Positions 13,101 through 24,169 of a stretch of DNA of 64,000 nucleotides are shown in pieces. Position 1 is the stretch's first letter. Each line of letters starts with the position of its first letter. The position numbers and the translations under genes were made by a program. The notes under the pieces are model-generated. The model did not search any database. It saw nothing but the letters and a program-made list of their open reading frames with translations, and had not been told where the DNA came from. The stretch comes from Talinum fruticosum. Its lineage: Eukaryota > Streptophyta > Magnoliopsida > Caryophyllales > Talinaceae. Location: NCBI GenBank assembly GCA_021018815.1, contig JAITYX010000052.1:3772501-3836500 (forward strand), written 5' to 3'.

Positions 13101-15408
13101 ATTTTATATGGAATTTGTAAGATTGTTATGGATATGATTAAGTACGAATATAAGTCTCCTGTCTAGAAGTACTCGTCTGACTTTGTATTAGAATTTTGGA
13201 AAAGTTTCCAATTCGTTATTAAGAGTTTAAGTAAGTTAAAAGGTTAAGATAGTCTAGTGGGTAGAGGTCGGGCGTTACACCTGATATCATAGCTAAGAAC
13301 CTATTACTTCCTCATCTTCAACAAGACCAATATTGACTAACTGAACGAAAGCGGCATCCCACAGTAATTTAAGAAACCATGTATCAAAACATATTTCCCT
13401 TTTGTCAAATTTCTGGAATTGAAGAATCATGGCCACAAATCTGGTATGGGGTGGCAGAACTGACTGTCACAGACAAAACCACGACCACTATTGATCATGA
13501 CCAAGCATGAGGTAGTGCTTGTGGAAGAAGGAATAATGCTGCAAAATGAGGCATAATGATCAGCAGTCATGCCTGCGGGAACTATTTAGGTAGGAGAGCT
13601 GACACTTTTTTGGATCAAAAACACACAAACAAGGTGATATCCTATTCAAGGACCAGTCTCGACTTTCTCATTAAAAAATAAATATTACAAAAACTGACAT
13701 ACACTACCAGGCCATACTCAGTACAGGTTGGCATAACTGAGGGATATTACAAATCATGTCATCAGCATAATCAAGAACGTTTTAATCAAACACTCAGCAG
13801 CTGCATTAGGTCACATCCTTCAAATTCCACTTGCTTCAAGCCTGATAGCATTTGCCCAGGGACCCCTTCTACTCTGGTGGACCCTGTTTCGGTTTTCCAT
13901 AACAGCATACATAGCAATGACCATAACGTAAGTCACCTTCCTGAATTCTCTTCACCCTGCTTCCTTTTATTTGCTTTGCAAGCTTGTTGACCCATATATC
14001 ATGCTCACATGGGATTAGCTACTCCAGCAGAATCTCTATGAAGCTCCAACATTGTTTGCCAGTAGGAGTAATAGAATAATAAGTGGGGTCGTCTTCTCCA
14101 TTACTTTCTTAGACAGAACCCATATCATATCCTCCAGTAATCAGTGTCTTGCTAACCTTTCCCACACTATTAGCCTATGATACAAGTTAGCCATGCTGTA
14201 AAAGAGTGCTTAGGCACATTCAGCCTAAGAGAAACATACCCTCATCACCATGCCCCAGCCATTTGTATGCACTGGCAATAGCATGTATTCCACCCTGCCT
14301 TAGCTTCCGTCCCCACAACCAGATTAAATCCCAGGGTTAGCCCCACCTTGATTTTATTTAAGTGCCAACCGGCATTCACAGTGGTCATGTGCTGCCCTCT
14401 TGTCTTTTAAGCGCGCACCATTTACCCACTTCGACAACCACACCGGAAAAGAAAAATAGACAAATATGTGCTTGCTTTAGCACCACTTCCTATGCAACGA
14501 GTGCAGTCTTTCTGCACTGCTCAGTCAAATCCCTTAGTTATCACTCCCTAATGGCGGCCTTTCTTTCCCTTTTTCCTCCAAATACTCAGTTTCTTCCCAT
14601 TTACCTTACGCAAAAACATGCCCCTTAAGTCTAATATAATAATTTTTAAACAACCTCCAGAACCTTTTTCATCAATTAAATATCAAGCATCAACCAGTAC
14701 GAAACCTTACCAAAAAGGCCACTTTTAATATCCCCCTTTCTATTTGGGCCACCACAATATTATGGCTTAGTTGTTCAATTTCCTTTGAAACTTGGAGGTT
14801 CCAACATTCTTTTGAGGAGGGGGATTGTTCGAAATACAACATTCAGCATGCACTGTACCTCGTCATAGCTTCTGTTTTCTGTTGAATCCAATGCCTCTTA
14901 AGCCTGCGAAGTTTGTTATTGACCCGCCACAATAACAATCTAGAGAATCGTTTCATTTATAGCTCTTTCCCAGGAGCTCATTTTGAGAGAAAATGATTAT
15001 ATATACAGGGCAATGTATTATACATTCAAAATCAATGAGAAACTACTACGTTAGCCTTCCACCTCCTTAAAAACAAATTATTCTATTTCTCTCGATAGTA
15101 TATCTATGCTAGCATATTGACTTGAGGAAATCAGTAAGAAGATGAATCAATTCTCAGACTTCACATACATACAGCAATTCAAATTTCTCTATTAGCGATC
15201 ATCAAGGCACAAAATTGTTTGTACAGAGATGAAGAGATAGAAATATGAAGGAAACCTGGAGATAAAAAGGGGGAGAAGAGGAGAGAGGATGAGCGTCAGC
15301 CGGAACCCTAGGGAGTGAGTGGACCTTGGCTTCGGCAGTGTAGTCGCGAGTTCTGAACTCGATGAAGTCAGCGGACATCCTTGAATCTATGGCGTCACCG
15401 ACCGCCAT
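4153..15408 (-). CDS. VPS35L: VPS35L-like endosomal sorting protein, 5' part (runs off left edge)
   Basis: Seven exons read on the minus strand: 15408-15256, 10268-10053, 9169-9139, 8967-8786, 7149-6990, 5134-5038 and 4322-4153. They total 1009 nt (about 336 codons) and phase is kept at every join. The start gives MAVGDAIDSRMSADFIEF; a second Met at 15378 is possible. Segments that match the plant VPS35L/C16orf62 family (UPF0505) include VARLLRDTALLQFYPTLF, ETCHNWFCKIGSIRELLPR, LELAILPCWRFLRD and MMHGLGDPLASAYC. Family knowledge: VPS35L is the large scaffold of the retromer-like Retriever complex, which recycles endosomal membrane cargo. The family is roughly 900+ residues, so more than half of the protein should lie left of coordinate 1; I recognised no exon below 4153. 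Intron 1 is about 5 kb and holds an LTR-like block. The donor after 8786 is GC rather than GT. No frame break was found in the visible exons. Confidence 0.88.
10807..13279 (+). mobile_element. LTR-like block (TGTAACACC...GGCGTTACA), probable solo or remnant gypsy LTR
   Basis: The block begins TGTAACACCTCGAG at 10807 and ends GGGCGTTACA at 13279, the TGTAAC...GTTACA ends usual for plant Ty3/gypsy LTRs. It contains no coding capacity. It is followed at once by CCTGATATCATAGCT, which resembles a worn primer-binding site for initiator tRNA-Met (TGGTATCAGAGC-type). The flanks CCTAG and CCTGA agree at only three of five bases, so a clean target duplication is not proven; if the PBS reading is right this is a 5' LTR whose internal region was lost. 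It sits in intron 1 of VPS35L. It is not closely similar to the other LTRs in the window. Confidence 0.5.
13640..14260 (-). mobile_element. Decayed LINE relic (C-terminal ORF2 region)
   Basis: The minus strand reads, across several frames, segments such as NVPKHSFTAWLTC and LAKQIKGSRVKRIQ followed by AMYAVWKTE, then a tail ending near 13650. This order (a 'PKHSFxAWL' zinc-region start, then a 'xYxxWKxRN' C-terminal motif) is that of plant non-LTR reverse transcriptases of another subfamily than the other copies here. Frames are heavily broken. It lies in VPS35L intron 1 in the gene's own orientation. Confidence 0.5.
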
Positions 15409-15589
15409 TGTTGGCTCCTCTCCACAGTTCTTTCACTAGCTAGAGATGAATGAAGTGAGCATTGAATTGCACTTTTGGAAGAAGCCGTTTGAGAATTGAG
15501 CACAAGATCAGATTTCTGGTGGTGCATCACTACAACAATTTTGTTTTTTAAAAAATTACTTTTGGACCCATATTATACACCAAATAATA

Positions 15590-16612
15590 TAATTAATGCT
15601 AGCAAAAATATATCCGATGCAAATATCCGAATTTATCCCACCTGAATAAAATCGGATCCGATCACAATGTTTTTGTCCAAATTTAAAATTCGAGTATTCG
15701 AACATGTCTCAATGTAAAATTGAGTTTGAATTCGGGTTCATCGCCGGAAATTTTTGGTAAAATTCGAGTCCAAACAAATTCGGACATGTCCGAACCCGAA
15801 TTTTCGTGCTTAAAAATTAAACTGTTGAGCTTTTGGGCTTCTAGGCCAAAGAGATGGTAGGGTTTTTGGTTCATTTCCAACCCATAAACTAATATAAAAA
15901 CAACAAATCATATACTTCTTTCAGTTATTCGTGCATTCTCTCTCTTCCTCCTCTTCCCTTTCTCTATGCATGGTCCTTTTCAAATACTATCCCTTCACTC
16001 TTCTCTTCCTCGGCTTCCCTTTCTGTCTCCTTGATGGTGTGCGTCTATTTCTCTCTCTCGCTCTCGCTCTCTCTCTCTCTCTCTCTCCTCTAATGGTGAA
16101 TTCATAATACTTCATTCAAATTCATGGCAATGAGAACCAAGAAACTCATCCTTAGAGGTGACAACGGCGGACTCGTGGATGTAACTCGGGTAAAAGGCAT
16201 CGTTCGAGTTTAGACTTGTAACTTTAAAGTTTTATGAATTCGTATTTTTTTAATTTTGTTATTTGTAGTGTTATAATCAACTTATGGTTGTTGGTTTTCT
16301 TTCTACAATATTTTTCCTACCAAAATAATTGTGTTTGGTTGTGTGTTTATGCCATAGAGCTTTTCTATCTATTGGTTTGTAGCACAAAGAATATGAAACA
16401 CACCTAATTTGTATTTCGCACACTCAAAACAAATTCGGACATTCGATCATTCGGGTTTAGACATCGGATTTGGGTCCGAGGTTCGAGTATGGAAACGGTG
16501 ACGATGTCCGAATTCGTAATACTGGACAGGATTTAGGTTTGAACGTTTTGTCCGAATTGACCGAACCCGAAATAATCCGAACTCGATTTTTCGTCGGCGC
16601 TAAATATAATAA
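15590..16612. mobile_element. Possible non-autonomous hAT-like element with TCCGAA-rich ends
   Basis: Both ends are crowded with repeats of TCCGAA/TTCGGA and related CCGAAC words (15620-15800 and 16430-16590), with a pyrimidine-rich core carrying a (CT)n run at about 16060-16087. This layout parallels the well-bounded hAT element at 17938-18989. Candidate ends TAGCAAAAAT and GCGCTA are weak and I could not define a target duplication, so class and borders are inferred. The left end is about 180 bp upstream of the VPS35L start codon, so it forms part of that gene's upstream region. Confidence 0.4.
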
Positions 16613-17328
16613 TGGTAAATGATAAATAATTCTCTAAGGGCGCCGTTTAACATATTTAATTATGGAAACACAATTTTCAAGACTTGATAAATTAATACAT
16701 TTTCCTTCCATCAAAAAAAAAAAAACTTTCTAATATAAAGCAATTAAATATGTCCCCCACTTTACCTCTTTTCTCACTCATCTAATACACAAGTGTCTGA
16801 GTTTGTGGTCAACCAAGTCGTCCTCATCTTCTTCTTCTTTAAATTCTCCCTCCTCGTTGGTAGTTTATTTACTCCACTCATCTATTCCTCCCCTCAATTT
16901 ATCTCTCCTCCATGTCTCCCATCTTCATGTCTATTTGCCACTATTTGAAGTTCACAATTATCATAAAGTTTTACACCTCAAAGTTTTTCGATTTCGGAAA
17001 GAAGTAATTTTCAATTTTTACCCACCGGAAAATTTTGATATGAAATATAGAATTTGAACCTTTTCCCATTAAGGCATATGGCCCCTTATTTCTCCCATTG
17101 TTTAGGGTTTTTCCGTCGGAAAATAAATCATCGCCAAAGAAACCACGACGTGTACCCGTCTCGTAGTCGACTAAGTTGCGTGGTGGCGGTCGAGCTGGTG
17201 GTGGTCGTCATGGATGATTTTATTTGAAGAGGTCAAGAGATAGAAAGTGAAGAAGATGGTAAAGAGAATGAAGTGAATAATTATTATATAACTAAATGAA
17301 GGTCAATAATGTAATTTAATTATTTCTT
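16613..17328. mobile_element. DNA transposon/MITE copy A, right end lost
   Basis: About 700 bp is matched in reverse complement by copy B (26866-28967, once B's inserted solo LTR is removed). The left end carries AAATGATAAATA followed by a CTCTAAGGGC variant of the CCCTAAGGGC terminal palindrome. The right end is missing: after TTATTTCTT (about 17328) the sequence changes directly into LTR sequence, so both this element's end and the first 454 bp of the neighbouring LTR were lost at one junction. It has no convincing coding sequence. The family is not assigned; a Mutator-like MITE is one possibility. Confidence 0.65.
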
Positions 17329-17937
17329 AAATCCTTACCTTAATTTAGTTATTTACCTCTTAGAAGGTTAGTTACAAGTCGTACAAAAGTATTAAGCATG
17401 TCAACCTCTTCTCCCAAACTATCTTTCCACTACAAAAAAAAAAAAAAAAAAAAATTGTTTATGTGTACTAGTTATCAAAATGTTTTTGGCCTTGTTGAAA
17501 CCATTGCACAATTATATTGATCCGGTGATCACCTTACTCAAAGCATGCACATCGTTCATCACTCATCAAACCTTTAAGAAGGAAGCACTATCGTCAAGGC
17601 CTATCAAAATTTTAATGGATTATTTTCTTTAACATTGTTTTTGTTCAAGAAAATTATTTTTTAAAGATTGTTTTACATAGTTGAGTGTTTAGTATTGAAA
17701 ATTTTGTTCCCATTCTTGTTTGTTTTTATTATTTTTAGGTAACGACTAAATAGATATAAGGCTAATAAAGAGTTTAGGACGACCAACTAGAAGATCACTT
17801 TTCTTTCCCCTTTCCTACATTTCATTAGTTAGATATTGACCACTTAGAAATAATGCTAGATGTCATTTGAACAATAACTTTAATTTTATATTAGTTTTTT
17901 CATTTTAATATCTATGGCATTTTTATCTCCTACTTAT

Positions 17938-18989
17938 TAGGGGTGTGCGGAAAAATCAAAATCGAAAAACCGATCCGAAAAATCGAAAAACCGATACAAA
18001 AGCGGTTAACCGATTAATTTTTAGAAAAATCGGTTCGGTTAACCGAACCGAAATTTTTTCGGTTCACGGTTCGATTACGATTCGCAATATGAAAATTTTC
18101 TGTTAACCGAACCGATTTTTATTAAAAATATAAAATGCTTTAAAATTAAAAACCCTTATTCTCTCGTTGCGCCGCTCCTCTCTCACTCTCTTCAAGAGTC
18201 TCTTGTGTTGCTTGCTGCTGCGGTTCTCTCGCTCAATGGCCGGACCCCTCTTCACTCTCTCCCTCTGCTACAACCGGCGACCTACCGACAACCACCCGCC
18301 CAGCTGACACTCCTCCCACTCTCTTCGCTGCGGTTCTCTTGCTCGGTTGTCGTCGCTCCTCTCCTCTCTCTCTCTCTCTCCCTCTGCCTCCCCCTCTGCC
18401 CTCGTTACGCGGCGACCAGGTGACCTACCGACGACCACCGGCCCGGCGACGCTCCTCCCACTCTCTTGCTCGGTTGTCGTCGCTCCCCTCCTCTCTCTCT
18501 CTCTCTCCCTCTGCCTCCCCCTCGCCGCTTGTTACTGCGCCAACCGACGACCTACCGGCGACATACCGACGATTACCGGCCCGGTGACGCTCGGTTCGAC
18601 TCGGGTTCCCTCCTCTCTCTCTTTTTTTTTTTGGCGGAATTCGTGTTTGGCGTAGATGGGACATTTTTTTGAGCTATGGTGAAGTTATTCCAAGCTAACT
18701 TGTGCGAGACAATTGCTTGGCGAGACAATTTTTGGATTTAATTTTGCAAAATTGTAAATTTATTTTTTCAAATAACGGTTAACAGTAAACCGATCCGATT
18801 TTTCCGGTTAACCAGAATTTTCGGATCGGTTATGGATCGGGAATTTTCGATCCGAAAATTCGGTTAACCGAAATATCGGTTAATCGGAAAAATCGGATCG
18901 GTTACGGTTCGCGATTTTCACTATCCGAAATTCCGGTTAAGCGATTTTCGGTTAACCGAAACGCGGTTAACTGGTTTTGCACACCCCTA
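17938..18989. mobile_element. Non-autonomous hAT transposon with perfect 8-bp TSD
   Basis: The ends are TAGGGGTGTGCGGAAAA and, on the other side, TTTTGCACACCCCTA, giving near-perfect terminal inverted repeats. Direct repeats CTACTTAT flank it at 17930-17937 and 18990-18997; the empty site is seen in the 3' LTR (CTCCTACTTATCAATTA at about 26487). An 8-bp duplication is diagnostic of the hAT superfamily. Both ends carry many copies of a palindromic word, TCGGTTAACCGA and variants, likely binding sites for a transposase encoded elsewhere. The core (about 18170-18620) is C/T-rich and GC-richer than its surroundings, with a 127-bp tandem duplication; it encodes no transposase. Confidence 0.93.
18335..18595. 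repeat. 127-bp tandem duplication inside the hAT element
   Basis: TCTTGCTCGGTTGTCGTCGC begins near 18337 and recurs exactly 127 bp later. Both copies contain a (CT)n run, a CCCTCTGCCTCCCCCTC stretch and ACCTACCG/ACCGGCCCGG words. The second copy has drifted towards its end. Open frames here (Ser/Leu/Pro-rich) are low-complexity products of the CT repeats and not convincing genes. Confidence 0.8.
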
Positions 18990-19140
18990 CTACTTATCAA
19001 TTAGAGTATTAGCCGTACATGCGTTAAACATGTGGCATAACACCCTAAATTATCTACCTACCTTGAAGAAAAATTAACTATTTTGTTTTCCTTTTAAGTT
19101 TCATAAGAAAAATACATAAGAAATTTTAGGGTGTTACAAT

Positions 19141-19152
19141 TGGTATCGAGCC
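19141..19152 (+). other. Primer-binding site for initiator tRNA-Met
   Basis: TGGTATCGAGCC lies two bases after the 5' LTR end. The complement of the plant initiator tRNA-Met 3' end is TGGTATCAGAGCC; here one A is missing. Its position and near match mark the start of minus-strand cDNA synthesis in the gypsy element. Confidence 0.8.
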
Positions 19153-19439
19153 TAGGTTTGCCAAGAAAAAATATAGATATATATGAATAAATAAATAAAT
19201 TGAAAACACCGAGGGGGTTTAAGGGAGGATATATATATATATATTATTTCTTAATTTTTCTTTAGATTCTAATTACTTCATGTTTTTATTTGTTTTCTTG
19301 TTTTTTTTTATGGTTCATGCATTAGAGTTTATTTTGGATATTTGGAGGGATTTAACCCTATAGGTCACTACGAGCATAAACCCTTTACATGACTCTTTGA
19401 ACCAAGCCGCTTACTTAATCAACTCCCTTCCCAATCACC

Positions 19440-20600
19440 TAAAGTGGAACTAGATCAAATTGGAGTCTTCGACCTTCTCACAAACTCAATGAGGCAATAT
19501 GCCTCCTTTCGAGGGCAAATGCCCTTTGTAGCCATAACCGAAATAATTATTCAACATGACATGAGATTTCGTTACGTAGTGGGGATGTTTGGGACACCTC
19601 CATTAAGTATTCTACCCCAAACCCAAGTTCCCGATGCCCCTTCAAACACAAGAAAACGCCGTATTAAAGACCCTCATTGGTCGGACCTAGTCGTCATTGT
19701 TGCAGCGAAGTTTTAGTCCAAGTTACAACCCATCCATCCCTCCACAAAAGAAGAATTGAATTGAGTCTAATTTAGAGTCAATCGACACTTCCATTAGAGG
19801 GCTATGTTTTAAGTAGTAACAACTAGTGTTATCTCTTGATATTTTAGAGTCAACCGACATTTCAAAGAATAGGCTCCCACAATCCCCCAAAATGTGACGG
19901 TAAAGTTGATCCACTGGTATTGGAGAATCGGATTAAGGCTTTTGATGAAGGTTTTCTTAGCATTTAAGTGTCCCGATCGATGATCATCAAGCGGGGATTG
20001 CAAGCTACTATTTGACTGGTCAAGCCGATTTGTGGTGGGATACCCGAGAAGGCAAGTTGAAGGAGGAAGGCTACGATTGGGAAAAACTAAAAGAGGATTT
20101 GAGTGGGAAGTTTTATCCCGATTTTCGAAGGAAGGAAAAAGAAAGAGAATTTGTGAGTTTAAGGCAAGGAAGTATGAGTGTAGCTGAGTATACTTGCAAA
20201 ATTCATGGAATTAGTAAGGTTTGCTCTTGAATTGTTACCAAATGATAAAAACAGAATGGAGTGTTTTGAGAATAGACTTGATCCTAAATTACGCAAACAA
20301 CTAGCCATTTTTCCAGCCCAAACTTATCATGAGTTGTACAAGTAAAGCTGCCCCATATGGAAAGTGTGAATCACAATTATCAAAGAGATGAACAATCAAG
20401 TGAGTGGAAGCAAAGAAGACCGTAACACAAGTCAAATCCTCAAGATAACAATAGGAATAACAGGACATGCCCAGGAAGGATGTAAGACCACCACTCAAGA
20501 AGGTTGAACGTGAGGCAAAACTGGTTTATAACGGTCCACCATGTACTCATTGTGGGTTCAAAAATCACCCAGTGGAGAATTGTCGCAAGAAACTTGGATT
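19440..20600 (+). pseudogene. gypsy gag remnant with CCHC zinc knuckle
   Basis: The Retrotrans_gag core is clear at 20012-20230 (DLWWDTREGKLKEEGYDWEK, then FYPDFRRKEKEREF). The frame changes just after, and FENRLDPKLRKQLAIF continues the family pattern at about 20260-20310. A perfect C-x2-C-x4-H-x4-C zinc knuckle (CTHCGFKNHPVENC) is at 20542-20583. At least two frame changes separate the blocks, so no complete Gag can be made. Confidence 0.85.
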
Positions 20601-20739
20601 ATGATTATGGTGTGGTAGTTTTGAACAGATGGTTGCCAACTAACTAACCGCAAAGAAGAAGGACCAAAGAAGGAGTCATATGGTTGCATACAAGGAGGGA
20701 CTACAACAAAGGTCTACACGAGTGGCAATGTTTATGCTC

Positions 20740-20960
20740 TCATCCACAAGGAGGCGGAAAATTCAGGTATGGTTGTTGCTAGCACCCTAACTATTAATGA
20801 TGCTTCTATCCTTGTGTTATTTGATTTGGGTGCTACACATTCATTTATATCCAATAAGCTATTTGTTAAACTGGGTCTTAGTCCTAGATTGACGTTTGAA
20901 TGCTTATCAGTATATTTACCGGATGGAAAAAATGTGTTGTGCTAAGAGTCATATCTAAGT
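20740..20960 (+). pseudogene. gypsy aspartic protease remnant with altered active site
   Basis: VLFDLGATHSFIS is at 20814-20852, followed by LFVKLGLSPRLTFE. The family active-site triad is Asp-Ser/Thr-Gly; here it reads Asp-Leu-Gly (20823-20831), which a single C-to-T change from a TCG codon would explain. A stop codon follows near 20943. Confidence 0.8.
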
Positions 20961-21046
20961 TGTGCCATAACCATAGGGAAAGAGACCCTTAAAGGTGAAT
21001 TAATTGGATTTGAGTTAGTTAACTTTGATGCAATTTTGGGAATGGA

Positions 21047-22070
21047 TTGGTAGTCAAAGTATATGGGGCCAAAATAAATTGTAAAGATAGAAATGTTAGC
21101 CTTAAGAGTTCTTCAGGGGAGAAACTAGTGGTCCATGGGGATGGAGCTCAAATGAAAATACCTCTAGTATCTATAATGAAAGTACGGAAGATGATAAGGA
21201 AAGGATGTAAAGGATTTCTTTGTGAAATAATCGACATTTCCAAACAAAAGTCCATTCTTGGGGAAATACCTATTGTAAAAGATTTCCTTGAGGTGTTTCC
21301 CGATGATCTACCTGGTTTACCTCTAGAAAGAGAAGTACAATTTGAGGTGGACTTAGTTCCTCATGCAACCCCCATAACCAAGGACTTATATCACATGACC
21401 CTCGTAGAATTAAAGGAACTAAATGTACAGTTAGAGGAACTTTTGGAGAAAGGGTTCATTAGGCCTAGTGTATCACCATGGGGAGCCCCAATACTTTTTG
21501 TTAAAAAGAAGGATGAGAGTATGAGGTTATGTATAGATTACCGAGGATTGAATAAGATTACCATCAAGAATAAGTATCTTCTTCCTAGGATTGATGATCT
21601 TTTTATCAATTTCAAGGTGTTACAATCTTTTCAAAAATAGACCTTAGATCGGGTTACCACCAATTAAGGATTAAGGATGAGGATATTCCTAAAGCTGCTT
21701 TCCGTACTCGTTATGGTCACCTGTGATTTTATGGTGATTTCTTTTGGATTAGCCAATGATCCCGCTAAGTTTATGGATTTAATGCAATGAGTCCTTAAAC
21801 CATATCTTGACCAATTTGTGATAGTGTTCATTGATGATATTTTGGTATATTCCAAGAATGAGGAGGAACATGCATAACACCTTAGGATGGTCTTGGAGAT
21901 ACTAAAAGAACATAAGTTATTTGGCAAGTTCAAGAAATGTGAGTTTTGGTTAAAAGAAGTTGCCTTTTTAGGGCATGTTATCTCTAAGGATGGAGTTAAG
22001 GTGGATCCTTAGAAGATTGAAGCAAGTGGTATTTGGCTCACACCTACCAATGTTATATAGTTCAGAAGTT
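21047..22070 (+). pseudogene. gypsy reverse transcriptase remnant
   Basis: Ty3/gypsy RT landmarks appear in order: [16 protein letters not shown] (about 21276), [22 protein letters not shown] with LCIDYRGLN (about 21480-21550), then after a frame change [20 protein letters not shown], and the catalytic FIDD motif at 21827-21838 followed by ILVYSKNEEEHA. Stops interrupt it at about 21638, 21724, 21787 and 21876. The metal-binding aspartates FxDD are intact but the protein is not. Confidence 0.92.
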
Positions 22071-22079
22071 TCCTAGGAT

Positions 22080-22620
22080 TAGCAAGATATTATTGGAGAT
22101 TTGTGAAAAAATTTTCACGAATAATAGGAGCTCTCACAAACTTAATGAGGAAAACTACCAAATTTGAATGAAGCTCAGATTGTGAATTTGCTTTTGCTGA
22201 ATTAAAAAACCACCTCACTACTGCCCCGGTTGTAGCCCTACCTCGTAATTATGAAAGATTTGTCATTTTCGGTGATGATTCTAAGAAGGGCCTAGGTTGT
22301 GTGCTTATGCAAAATGATAAGGTACTTATGCATCCCGACAATTGAAACCTTATGAGGTTAACTATCCTACTCATGATCTTGAATTAGTGGCTGTGTTTTT
22401 TTCACTCAAGATATAAAGACACTACTTACTTGGTGTTTCATGTAAGATTTTCATCGACCATTAAAGCCTTAAGTATTTCTTCACCCAACCTAATTTAAAT
22501 ATGAGACAAAGGCGTTGGCTGCAACTCATCAAGGATTATGATTTGGACATTTAATATCAACTTGGAAAAGCCAATGTTGTTGCTCATGCTTTGAGCAGAA
22601 AGTCATCTCATGGTCTTAAT
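22080..22620 (+). pseudogene. gypsy RNase H and connection remnant
   Basis: It follows RT with FLGLARYYWRFVKKFSRI, then FAELKNHLTTAPVVALP and a degraded RNase H (FVIFGDDSKKGLGCVLMQN; the expected second acidic block is not readable). Frames shift several times. Confidence 0.75.
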
Positions 22621-22924
22621 CTATTGCTTGGGTTGCCTTTATCTATTCAAAGAGATTTTGAAAGATTTGGGGTAGAATTTGTGTGGAAGGATTATGTTGG
22701 AAAACTCATGGTGATGGAAGTGCGTTCCACATTGATAGATGATATTGTTGTGGCTCGAGAATTAGACCCTATGATTTTAAAACTAAAGGAGGACGTAATG
22801 AATGGGAAATGTCCTAGTTTTGTGATTCATGAAGATGGTTCATTAAGGTTTCAAAGACGATTGTGTGTACCTAACAATAAGGATTTGAAGGAAAAGATCC
22901 TGATTGAAGTACATCAAACCCCAT

Positions 22925-24169
22925 TGTTTGGGCTCGTACCAAATATTGATACTCCGAACACTATATTTTAGCTCACAATTTAGACTAATTTAGACTTCTT
23001 ATATATGCTTTTATGCTTTGTTAGGTAAGAGGTTAAGAAAAATAAACTCGAAGATATCAAGGATTTGAGGAGACAAATGAAGGTTCAAGGTTCAAGGTTC
23101 GAGGTTTGGGCCCGAGGAAGCGAAGAACAAGCAATGAAGAAATAGCCTAACAATTCATGGCACGGTCGTGCCACAACATGTCATAACCATGCCAATTGGC
23201 ACGAGTGTGCCTGAAATTAGGCATGACCGTGCTAGTGTGGTTTTTCTCTTTAGTTTTCCGACGGAGCGTTGGCGGGATCATGACCGTGCCAAGTGGCACG
23301 ACCGTGCCATATTAGATTTTGACATGTATAAATACGCTATTTTGACCCCGAGAAAGGGAGCTCGCCATTTTATATTTTTTTATGGTTTTTTTTCAGTAGT
23401 TGTCTCTGTAAAATCTCTCTAAATCCTCTTGATATTTTGAGTTCAAATCAATGTAAGCTTAAGATTGTCTATTTTCATTTGATTCCTTTGCAAATTTCCT
23501 TTAGTTTAATATTAATTTCAATCATTTTAGTTGATGCTCTGTTTTGATTCTTGCCAAAATCCAAACCAAAGCCCCCATTTAGGTGAGAGAGAGGGTAAAA
23601 GTGATTAAAGACTCACCTTTGATTAGGTTGGAGGCTTTTCCTTACGTTTATAATCTTAATCAACCTTAAGTTGCATTAATGGTATTGATTTCTCTTTTTC
23701 CCATTTCTCTTTAGTTTTTTCAATATTAGACCCACAAAAATGAGTAGCTACGAATGGAGAAATTTGCTGGAAATTAGAAATGGAAGTCATGTTGGAAGTA
23801 CTTGGAATGGGTAACTTTTCCCTAATCTATCTCTTTTACATTTTGTTTAGTTGTGACTATTTAGGATTGTTGCTATTTACTTTTCTAGTTGTGGATATCT
23901 AGGATTGCTATTAGCTTTTAAGTATTTGTGATTTGGGTGATATTTTGAGGAAGAAATTTGGTTGTTATGAGCCATGTGGGCTTTATCACCCTTAGGTAGT
24001 TTAGTGTAGTGTAATTGTTGGTTTTAGCATTAATTGTTTGTTAATTTGGTAGTTTACTTGATTGTTATTAGTTTAGTTCATTTGTGAATCCCATTCAATC
24101 AAAACATTAGTGGTAGTTTCAATCCATCCCCGAGGACAACATTCTAAACCCTTGAACTATGAACGAACA
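22925..24169 (+). mobile_element. Solo LTR nested in gypsy pol, 5-bp TSD
   Basis: It begins TGTTTGGGCTCG and ends AACGAACA (TG...CA ends) and is bounded by perfect 5-bp direct repeats CCCAT at 22920-22924 and 24170-24174. Removing it rejoins the pol reading around VHQTP and YSVHPG, which identifies the insertion independently. The 1245-bp element has no internal coding region, so it is a solo LTR left by LTR-LTR recombination. It contains an array of imperfect palindromes built on GGCACGGTCGTGCC (about 23158-23310). Confidence 0.9.

Larger units (their letters stand above)
17329..19138 (+). repeat. 5' LTR of the gypsy element, truncated and interrupted
   Basis: It matches the 3' LTR from about 25899 to 26632, starting at TCCTTACCTTAATTTAG and ending GGGTGTTACA. 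The first 454 bp present in the 3' LTR are absent. The 1052-bp hAT element at 17938-18989, plus one 8-bp target duplication, interrupts it; without that insertion the remaining LTR sequence is about 750 bp. Confidence 0.88.

Noticed and set aside
14362..14628. 88-codon open frame on the plus strand
   Set aside because: It is antisense to or just beyond the LINE relic, with no recognisable domain.
18205..18672. Several overlapping Ser/Leu/Pro-rich open frames on both strands
   Set aside because: They are translations of (CT)n tracts and the 127-bp duplication inside the hAT element.
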